Positions 57,706 through 64,000 of a stretch of 64,000 bases of DNA are shown here, piece by piece. A program made the position numbers and the translations under genes. Positions within the stretch are counted from its first letter, which is position 1; each line of letters opens with the position of its first letter. Source of the stretch: Linderina pennispora (Eukaryota; Kickxellomycota; Kickxellomycetes; Kickxellales; Kickxellaceae); assembly GCF_002104995.1 (NCBI RefSeq), contig NW_024468249.1:186001-250000 (forward strand), written 5' to 3'. Below the pieces are notes generated by a model that saw only the letters and a program-made list of their open reading frames with translations, ran no database searches and was not told where the DNA came from.

Positions 57706-58035
57706 ATGGTCACTTTCGAGTCGCATTCGCAGCCCGGCGTCAGCACGCTGCCCGCCGCACGCGTCCGCCGCATCATCAAGGAGGACAAGGACATTTTCGC
57801 GTGCGGTGCTGACAGCATCTTTTTGGTGTCGCGCGCAACCGAGTACTTCATTGACAGCTTGGTGCGCGAGGGCTACGAGTTTGCCCGCTTCGACAAGCGC
57901 AAGACGGTCCAGTACAAGGACATGGCCAAGGCAGTGCAGAGCATCGAGCAGTACGACTTCCTCAGCGACATCATCCCGCCGACGGTCACGCTCAAAAAGA
58001 CGTCCGCCGCAGCAGACAAGGACAGCAACGAGTAG
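57706..58035 (+). CDS. POLE4/DPB3-like histone-fold protein
   Basis: 109 aa, intact. A single histone fold of the NF-YC/CBF type: LPAARVRRIIKEDKDI (helix 1), GADSIFLVSRATEYFIDSLV (helix 2), VQYKDMAKAVQSIEQYDFLS (helix 3). It fits the small subunit of DNA polymerase epsilon (Dpb3/POLE4) or a CHRAC-type remodeller; it would pair with a Dpb4-like partner. The conserved YKDMAKAV block and short tail separate it from NF-YC. Convergent with the snoRNA host transcript. Confidence 0.85.
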   Translation: MVTFESHSQPGVSTLPAARVRRIIKEDKDIFACGADSIFLVSRATEYFIDSLVREGYEFARFDKRKTVQYKDMAKAVQSIEQYDFLSDIIPPTVTLKKTSAAADKDSNE

Positions 58036-58202
58036 AGAAAGGCTGCAGCGAGTATATTTTGCGTTACAAATGTACAGAAAGAAAAAGAAGGTCTACAAAT
58101 ACATGCTTGCTCGTTTGCTTACCTAAAATTGGAAAGGAAGCGTATTAGTGATATGCATGTCGAGAGCGGACAACGGGGCAGCAAAACAAGCAGATGATGT
58201 GT

Positions 58203-58308
58203 GTTGTGTTCAGTTTCAAGCCATTACCGGCAACTTCATCAAAACCCGCTCTTCCTATAAAACAGGCTTATGTTGACCGTCGTGATTGGATCATCATTGT
58301 AACACACA
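58203..58308 (-). ncRNA. snR73: C/D-box snoRNA, snR73/U35-like (25S)
   Basis: In host intron 5. C box ATGATGA (58297-58291), C' TGATGA (58241-58236), D CTGA (58213-58210), terminal stem TGTGTT/AACACA. The segment TCACGACGGTC (58285-58275) is complementary to 25S GACCGUCGUGA and resembles the U35 element TCACGATGGTC; AATGGCTT before the D box is also shared with U35. The D' box is degenerate, so I do not name a target base. Confidence 0.75.
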
Positions 58309-58486
58309 CCACCCACCGGAGCTGCAGCGAACAATGCATGATACTTGCCTTAGTGGTCTTGGAAGACTCGACGGAGATATGATACAGGATGTGGATCACA
58401 TGTGGTGGCAGGCCTATGCGAATCAAGAAACGAATGTTTAGCGCATTAGAACATCAGATTCACACAACAGCGCCAGCGGCATGGAT

Positions 58487-58564
58487 GGATGGTCAGTCGC
58501 GAAAAGGTGTCCACACATGTGTTCGGACATATGCTTGTGATTAAATAAACTCATCATCTCCACC
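58487..58564 (-). ncRNA. snR74: C/D-box snoRNA, snR74/U27-like (18S)
   Basis: In host intron 4. C box ATGATGA (58557-58551), D CTGA (58496-58493), flanks GGTGG and CCATCC pair with one bulge. The guide ACAAGCATATG (58538-58528), one spacer base and D' CCGA (58526-58523) are complementary over 11 nt to CAUAUGCUUGU near the 5' end of 18S. The fifth base from D' pairs with A28, the known target of yeast snR74 and human U27. Confidence 0.88.
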
Positions 58565-58741
58565 CAGGGAGCAACAACGACAACACATGGTCCTTACCTG
58601 TTCACAATGCCAGCCGGAGCAGCCCACACCCGGACGGGCATGCGGCAGTAGATACACCCAGACTATACAACAGAAGAACATGCAGCAATTGAGCAAAATG
58701 GCCACGTGCAGAGATGCAATATGGACAGTCCCAGAGTTGGG

Positions 58742-58828
58742 TGTTCAGGTAATGCATGAATGGTATAAAAAAGGGTTGTCGACAGCGAATAACTCTTCCG
58801 ACTCGTCATCTAAGAGGTCATCATAACA
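58742..58828 (-). ncRNA. snR75: C/D-box snoRNA, snR75/U15-like (25S)
   Basis: In host intron 3. C box TGATGA (58823-58818), D CTGA (58748-58745), stem TGTT/AACA. The guide TTAGATGACGAG (58813-58802) plus T plus CGGA as D' matches the U15 element GATGACGAGT-CTGA and is complementary to 25S CUCGUCAUCUAA. A second segment, CCATTCATGC (58763-58754), is complementary to the nearby 25S GCAUGAAUGG. Assigned to the U15/snR75 family on these. Confidence 0.75.
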
Positions 58829-58990
58829 GGAGTAGACGGATCGGAGAAAGCTAGCACTTACCACCTCTTACAGCGACGGGCTCAGGGAAGCAAGGGCGAA
58901 TCCATCAAATTCCTAAAAGCGAGTGAATCAAAACATCAGTGATATGGCTCTCGCATCTCGTCACAGCACGCATCGCACGTGCAAATATAA

Positions 58991-59075
58991 TGGTCAGTTT
59001 GTATATAAAGCCGCGAAGTTTTCGTCCTCATCACAATTTCGGACGGTAATTCCAACTAAGTTCTATCATCACCCC
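58991..59075 (-). ncRNA. snR77: C/D-box snoRNA, snR77/SNORD65-like (18S)
   Basis: In host intron 2. C box TGATGA (59071-59066), D' CCGA (59042-59039), C' TGATGA (59033-59028), D CTGA (58997-58994). The guide TGGAATTACCG (59054-59044) is complementary over 11 nt to the 18S 530-loop CGGUAAUUCCA. The fifth base from D' pairs with the U after the universally conserved GG, the position of yeast Um578 (snR77). All four boxes are intact. Confidence 0.85.
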
Positions 59076-59249
59076 AAGAAGCCCAGGCAAAAACGAGAGA
59101 CTTACCGTACTGAGACCCATGTTCACCGATGCGCCTGTGCCAGGGACAAGGTGCTGGTTTTCTTGACGAGGATAGAGCCTATGCAGAGATCAAAGCAGTG
59201 TGATTTAGTGTCGTATCCTGAGGGTTCAAAGAAAAACGAGCGCTTTTTG

Positions 59250-59336
59250 GCTAGATAGTTCAGACCGAAGGTTAAATTCATGAGAAATTTAGAAGTCATA
59301 AACTCTAGTTATATTTGGTTAAGCATCATATCTAGC
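59250..59336 (-). ncRNA. snR78: C/D-box snoRNA, snR78-like (25S)
   Basis: In host intron 1. C box ATGATGC (59329-59323), D box CTGA (59263-59260), terminal stem GCTAGAT pairing with ATCTAGC over 7 bp. The internal guide AACTAGAGT (59310-59302) is complementary to the 25S segment ACUCUAGUU. Counting five bases from a degenerate D' (ATGA), the target is the U of GACU, which matches the yeast snR78 target Um2421. rRNA sequence recalled, not searched. Confidence 0.7.
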
Positions 59337-59400
59337 ACACGGGGAGATCAGGCAGCAGGATTGCAGGATAGGTACCTCGTCAAGTGGACATAGAGTAGAT

Positions 59401-59729
59401 GAAAGGGCGAAAGGCGCAAGAGAGAGAGAGACAAAGTGCGGAATCGGCGTTTCCCAGCGAGTGGTGTGGTTTTATACCCGCGGCGCTGCTTTGTGATATC
59501 GGCCCGGCGGAGACAAAAGTTTTCGGCTCGCAGATTTCCTTAAATACATGAGCCGAGCCGGGGGTGCCAGTGCCTTTGAGATTCAGCCGGCTACTGGCAA
59601 CGAATAGTAGGACTAGGTTCAGGGAAAAAGAACCGACGCTATACGGCGGCTGAACGACGACTATTTCTCCTTTACCGCCCAAAAGTATTATCTAGAGTCA
59701 AACTTTTTAACCTTGTGTTTGAATTACCA
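59401..59729. other. Divergent promoter region, snoRNA host / RanGAP
   Basis: 329 bp between the presumed 5' end of the snoRNA host (minus) and the RanGAP ATG (plus). No gene. Confidence 0.4.
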
Positions 59730-60926
59730 ATGTCGCCGATTCCTTCTGACCGCATTTACTCGCTGGAGGGCAAGGGCCTGAAGCTGACGACGGCCGAGGA
59801 CATAGCGCCGTATGTGGAGGAGCTGCGCAAGATTGAGAACCTGGAGGAGCTGCGGCTAAACGGCAACACGGTCGGGCCCGAGGCCGCGCAAGCCCTGGCC
59901 AGCGCGCTGAAGACCAAAACGACGCTCAAGGTAGCGACGCTGCACGACATTTTCACCGGACGGCTCAAGGACGACGTCAAGGCCAGCCTGGAGGCATTGG
60001 CCGAGGCGCTGGTGGAGCTGCCGGAGCTGACCGAGCTCAATCTCTCGGACAACGCCTTCGGTCCATTGGGCGCCACGGCCATGGCGCCGTTCCTGAGCAA
60101 ACACACGGGCCTGCAGGTGCTCAAGCTGAACAACAACGGGCTGGGGATCCAGGGCGGGCAGACAATTGCTGCTGCGCTTGTCGAGTGCCAGAAAGAGTGC
60201 CTGCGGCTGGGCAGGCCGGCGGCTCTGCATACGCTTATTTGTGGACGCAACCGGCTCGAGAATGGCTCGGCGCCGGCCTTCGCCAACGCGTTCGGGACGC
60301 TAAAGTCGATGCGCCATGTGAGCATGCCGCAGAACGGAATCCGCCCTGAGGGCATTGCGGAGCTGGTCGCCGGGCTGGCCAACAACGAAAGCCTGGCCAC
60401 CCTGGATCTGCAGGACAACACGTTCACGGCGACTGGGTCAAAGGCGCTCGCCGAGGCCCTGGCGGGTTGGCAGGCACTCGAGGTGCTGAATGTTGGTGAT
60501 TGTCTGCTGGGCGCCGAGGGCGGTCGGCTGGTTGCCGAGGCGCTTGGGCAGCGCGCTTCGCTGAAGAACATCAATATGCAGTACAATGAGATTGAGATGG
60601 ACGGTGCGCTGGCGCTGGCCGAGTCGGTGCGCAGGCTCAAGGCACTAGTGAACTTGGAGCTCAACGGAAACCGGTTCGATGCGGAGAGCAATGCTGTGGA
60701 GATGATCAAGGCGGCGCTGGCCGAGAACGACATTGACGATGATGTGCTTGGATCGCTGTCAGATATGGAGGAGCTGACTGACGATGAGGAGGAGGACGAG
60801 GACGAGGAGGACGAGGAGGACGAGGAGAAGAAGGACACGGAGCATGCCCCGAAGACAGCGTCGGAGGCTCTCAGCAGCGAGCTGGATGACCTGGTGTCGC
60901 AGATGAAAGAGCAGCTCAACGTCTAG
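59730..60926 (+). CDS. RNA1: RanGAP (Rna1)
   Basis: Intact 398-aa cytosolic GTPase activator of Ran. Leucine-rich repeats of the ribonuclease-inhibitor type from residue about 35 to 340: ENLEELRLNGNTVGPEAAQA, LTELNLSDNAFGPLGATAMA, LQVLKLNNNGLGIQGGQ, LATLDLQDNTFTATGSKALA, LVNLELNGNRF. An acidic tail (DDEEEDEDEEDEEDEE region) follows, typical of Rna1, then a short amphipathic end. No SUMO-type C-terminal domain as in animals. No introns or frame breaks. Confidence 0.96.
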   Translation: MSPIPSDRIYSLEGKGLKLTTAEDIAPYVEELRKIENLEELRLNGNTVGPEAAQALASALKTKTTLKVATLHDIFTGRLKDDVKASLEALAEALVELPELTELNLSDNAFGPLGATAMAPFLSKHTGLQVLKLNNNGLGIQGGQTIAAALVECQKECLRLGRPAALHTLICGRNRLENGSAPAFANAFGTLKSMRHVSMPQNGIRPEGIAELVAGLANNESLATLDLQDNTFTATGSKALAEALAGWQALEVLNVGDCLLGAEGGRLVAEALGQRASLKNINMQYNEIEMDGALALAESVRRLKALVNLELNGNRFDAESNAVEMIKAALAENDIDDDVLGSLSDMEELTDDEEEDEDEEDEEDEEKKDTEHAPKTASEALSSELDDLVSQMKEQLNV

Positions 60927-61060
60927 ATCACCCCCTTTTCAGTTAAAATAGGTTTCGCAATAAATATTCAAACATGCCGATATGTTATCAAACTACTGTA
61001 TTGGAAAAGAGGAGGAAGAGGAGGAAGAAACAGATTGGCGAAAGGGACGAGAAGCAGACC

Positions 61061-63536
61061 CTACATGGCCTCGTTGATGATGGCAAAGGCCTTTTTGTAG
61101 ACCTCCAGCATGGCAGCGCACTGGTCACGCTCGGCAACCAGCGCCGGGTCCTCCTGCATCAGCTCGGTGGTCAGCGGCTCCTTGTAGAGCTCCTCAACCA
61201 GGCGGTTCTGCATGTTCTCACAGACCTCGTTAACCAGCAAGTGCATGACGGCCTTGGGCACCAGGTCTTGGATGGACTTGCGCACAATACCAAAGTACGA
61301 GCCGATAAGAGACCGGATCAGCGAAGTCTCCAGCTCATCCCGCTCGCCACCCACCGACAGGTCGCTGGCAAACTGCGCCGACAGCGCCGACACCTCGTCG
61401 TCCAGCGCCGTGCCCTCGCTGGAGAAATTGCTGAGCCGATTCGGCACCTGGGATCACCGACCCGTGGCCAACCCGCACCTCGTCGCCCGATATCTGCAGC
61501 CCGTCGCGCTTACCCCCCGGCGCGCCAAAGAACGAGTTGAAGAACTTGCCGTGGCCGGCCGGTCCGCCCAGTGGCGAGCCGGAGCCGGGCCGCCGCAGCT
61601 GCGTCGAGGACGCCTGATCCCGTGTGCTGGTGGCCGGGCAGGGCGCCGTTTGTCAGGCGGGTGGAGCGCGCAGCACGGCCGTCGTCCACGCGATCGTCGA
61701 CTTCGCTCGGATCGACAGCGCTCGGCTCGGTGTCCGGCTCGGCAATCACGGAACCAGTGCTGTCCAGGACGCTGGCGACGCGCAGTGGTCCGCGAGACCT
61801 CGCGCACACGCTCGCGCGCGGCGTCCTTGCGCTTGCGCTCGAGCTTGCGCTGCAGCTCGGTCAGGGCGCCTGGACCGCCAATGAAATCGGGGTGGTTGGT
61901 GTTGATGTATGCGCGCTCGATGGAAATCAGGCTCTCGACATAGGCGGCAGTGGGGCCGACGCGCTCGCGCAGCAGATCGCTGACGACCTCCATGGCCTTG
62001 GCGTGCAGACGCGGGTACCGCCGCATCTCGTTGCTGCCGCACGACAGCGCAACCTTCATCAGCTCCTCGTACGCCAGCTGTACGCACCGCTGAGCCGGCG
62101 GCTCCAGCGCCTTGATCTGCGGCTTGACCAGCAGCTGGAACGCAATCTCCGGCACAAACAGCGCCGCACGCGGACCCGTTCGAGTTGCGGATAGCCGTGC
62201 GGATATCGCTGTTGGTCAGGCTGGCCGTTGGATCCACGCTGTCCAGCCCTGCGGCAAAGATGTCGTTGAAGATGTAGTATAGCCGGGCGCCACCGCATAG
62301 CTCTGCCGTCGACATCTCCGCCCCCGTGCCCTCGATCGAGCTGCCGAACTCGGCTGCAAACAGCGTGATCAGCTTCAGCAGTCGGCCGGCGTCAGTCCCT
62401 GCTCCCGCCCCCGCTCCAGCGCCCACCCGCCCGTACGACGCCAGCTCCTGCTCAGTCTGGCTGATCAGCGCGTTAATCTTGGTCTTGATGCTGGGCAGCC
62501 GGTCGCGGATATGGTGCATCAGCAGCTGGCTCAGCTGCTTCGCCAGGTTGCTCGTCCCGCAGTGCTGCTGGATCGTGCGGTACACCGGGTGCGTGCGGAA
62601 GAACTCGGCCTCGTGCGCCAGCGACTCGTCAATCGGCTTGTTAGCCTGCGTATCCTCTTGGCTACGATTCACCACCCCCACAAACCCAAGTCCGCAGCGG
62701 ATACACGCGTCCCGTCAGGATGTCCAGCGAGTTGGTCCCGCGGTCCATTAGGTCGATCTTGGTCACCACTCCCACCGTGCGCTTGCCGTCGGGGTCCACC
62801 TCGCGAGCCATCTTCAGGCTCTCCGAGTTGACAATGTCCACGTTGGCCGGGCTGATCGCCACAATCACGCTGTTGGGCTTGGTAATGTAGTCCATCACCA
62901 GCTCGCGCGTCTGCACCTCGATGTCCGCCGGCTGGTCGCCCACCGGGATCTTGGTGATGCCCGGCAGATCCACCAGCGTCAGATTCAGCACGTCCGGCGC
63001 CGTGATCCGCAGGTGGATCGGCGTCTTGACGATGCCCTTGTTGCTGCCCGCCAGCCGGTCCGTCTCGCGCTCGATCTCGCGCCGCACCTCGTGCATGTCA
63101 GTGAACTCCTTGTTTGGCAGATGCAGGAACTGCGCGCGCGCCTCGGCTGGCCCATCCTCGCTCGACTCTGCCCCCTGCGGGTCCGTCGCTGTCACAAGCT
63201 GCAGTACCAGCGGCCGCCGCGTCACAATCCCGCTGCCGCGCGGCAGAAAGTCCCGTCCAACAAGGTTCTCGAGCACCGACGATTTGCCGCTCGATTGCGA
63301 CCTACAATTTATAAGTATCCTTCAACAACATCAGCTCTCATGTCGATAAACAGTCACACCAGACCGCATACAGCTTTACTGCTGGTGGGGGTACGCCACT
63401 ACGAAAACCACCTCTCTCGCCTTCTGCAACATTAGCCTTACCCGACCACCACAATTTGGGGCAAGTCAATTTCGTCCTGACCCACCGTGTTGAACACGTC
63501 TTGCAGCTTGTTGACTGTAGGAATAAGGCTGTCCAT
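61061..63536 (-). CDS. VPS1: VPS1-type dynamin GTPase
   Basis: Large GTPase for vacuolar/endosomal and peroxisome fission, about 776 aa. Exons 63536-63442 and 63301-61061; the join restores [12 protein letters not shown] (P loop). [15 protein letters not shown] (G3), TKIDLMD (G4), [10 protein letters not shown], the middle domain [14 protein letters not shown] and [16 protein letters not shown], and a C-terminal GED ([20 protein letters not shown]). [13 protein letters not shown] and [20 protein letters not shown] favour Vps1 over Dnm1. Five one-base insertions (near 62690, 62170, 61795, 61620, 61450). Confidence 0.93.
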
Positions 63537-64000
63537 GCTTGAAAAGAAAGAGAGAATGAAAGGAGAGAGAGGCGACTACAGTACTACCACTTGTTACGCC
63601 AGTTTCGTATACCAAGAGTAGCTATGCTCTAAGGCGCTGATAAGGAACAGGCGAGGTTTGGTGAAATGCGGGAAATAGAAAATATAGTCGCTGCGTGAAT
63701 TGGAAAAACGGGAGTCGAATTAAGAGACAACACGCTGTGGTAAGAGCAGGAGGGAGGAAAAATCTCAAAAAAAAAAACCCTCTCCAAGCCTGTTCCAGCC
63801 CTCAGGATTTTTTCCATCGCTGTAAGCTTTCTTGGCAGGTAGATATCGAGGAGCCCGAAACATGATTGGGCAACGCCCGGCGGTCTCGATGTTCAGTCTG
63901 GCATACACCACGGTTTCAGATAACATACCCTGTGCAAGGCTGCACTCCTGCGTACAAACATATTTGCTACCGATCATTACAAAACGAAACTACATTAAGG
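63537..64000. other. Intergenic, right edge
   Basis: VPS1 promoter and sequence to the window end. No gene supported. Confidence 0.4.

Larger units (their letters stand above)
58060..59400 (-). ncRNA. Non-coding snoRNA host transcript, six exons
   Basis: Minus-strand transcript inferred from aligned splice signals. Exons: to 59376, 59178-59106, 58912-58862, 58662-58598, 58413-58349, and from 58122 down. Donors in order: GTACCT, GTAAGT, GTAAGT, GTAAGG, GCAAGT (a GC-AG intron); acceptors ATAG or TTAG. Exons of 51-73 nt share no open frame and show no protein similarity. Each of the five introns holds one C/D-box snoRNA. This is the layout of animal GAS5/UHG hosts. A pyrimidine-poor promoter lies upstream of about 59400. 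The ends are estimates. Confidence 0.7.

Noticed and set aside
58741..58830. Acidic peptide-like reading (DDLLDDESEELFAVDNPF) on the minus strand
   Set aside because: It overlaps the C box and guide of the snR75-like snoRNA; the RNA reading explains the sequence better.
58949..59005. Cys-rich peptide (ICTCDACCDEM) resembling a ZZ finger start
   Set aside because: Short, next to the snR77-like RNA, with no continuation in either direction.
59756..60919. Long minus-strand open frame of 387 codons, Ser-rich
   Set aside because: Antisense of RanGAP; its poly-Ser is the mirror of the acidic GAG/GAC tail.

Overview
The window is nuclear DNA from a fungus. Genes are compact, on both strands and 0.1-1.5 kb apart. 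They have short introns (about 80-230 bp) with GTAAGT-like donors, CTAAC/CTAAT branch sites and TAG acceptors. It encodes fungal ribosome-biogenesis, proteasome, Golgi and mitochondrial proteins. A complex I subunit, a DRG2 GTPase and an N-terminal module that looks like B12-type methionine synthase point away from budding yeast and towards an early-diverging lineage. A Kickxellomycotina-like fungus is my guess; nothing here proves it.

Layout. 0-8 kb: ALG8, a decayed zinc-finger locus, profilin, a TPR-like protein, LAS1 and RBG2/DRG2. 8-12 kb: two tandem MATE transporters, the second broken. 12-21.9 kb: MO25, a TTC9-like TPR protein, a DUF4460-like protein, a polyQ nuclear protein, two tandem COPI-associated (TVP15-like) membrane proteins, mitoribosomal uL23m, UTP15 and a Fus3/Kss1-type MAP kinase. 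23-36.5 kb: a PHO84-type phosphate transporter, a truncated MetH-like enzyme, BLM10/PA200, topoisomerase I and a probable mL50. 36.7-42.2 kb: complex I NDUFS5, then about 5 kb of gene relics (Myb/SANT and unknown ORF chains) and one copy of a dispersed repeat. 42.2-52.2 kb: NOC4, an RCF2-like protein, a divergent Ran, a BAHD-type acyltransferase, a second repeat copy, a ZZ/EF-hand membrane protein and thymidylate synthase. 53-64 kb: a secreted GH31 alpha-glucosidase, a class II HDAC, a POLE4/DPB3-like histone-fold protein, an intron-hosted snoRNA cluster, RanGAP and VPS1.

The most interesting locus is the minus-strand stretch 58.1-59.4 kb. It has no convincing protein but carries five C/D-box snoRNAs, one per intron of a six-exon non-coding host. 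By guide complementarity they correspond to yeast snR78, snR77, snR75, snR74 (U27) and snR73 (U35), in the same order as the yeast snR78-snR72 polycistron, which is not intronic.

About half of the protein genes, including essential ones, are interrupted by single-base frame changes, nearly always one extra base. The neat alignment of the flanking frames, and the fact that UTP15, RanGAP, HDAC and MAPK are clean, suggest residual insertion errors in the assembly rather than biology. Coordinates of such genes below span the whole locus, and protein lengths are those expected after discounting the extra bases. rRNA and protein-family comparisons are from memory; no search was run.
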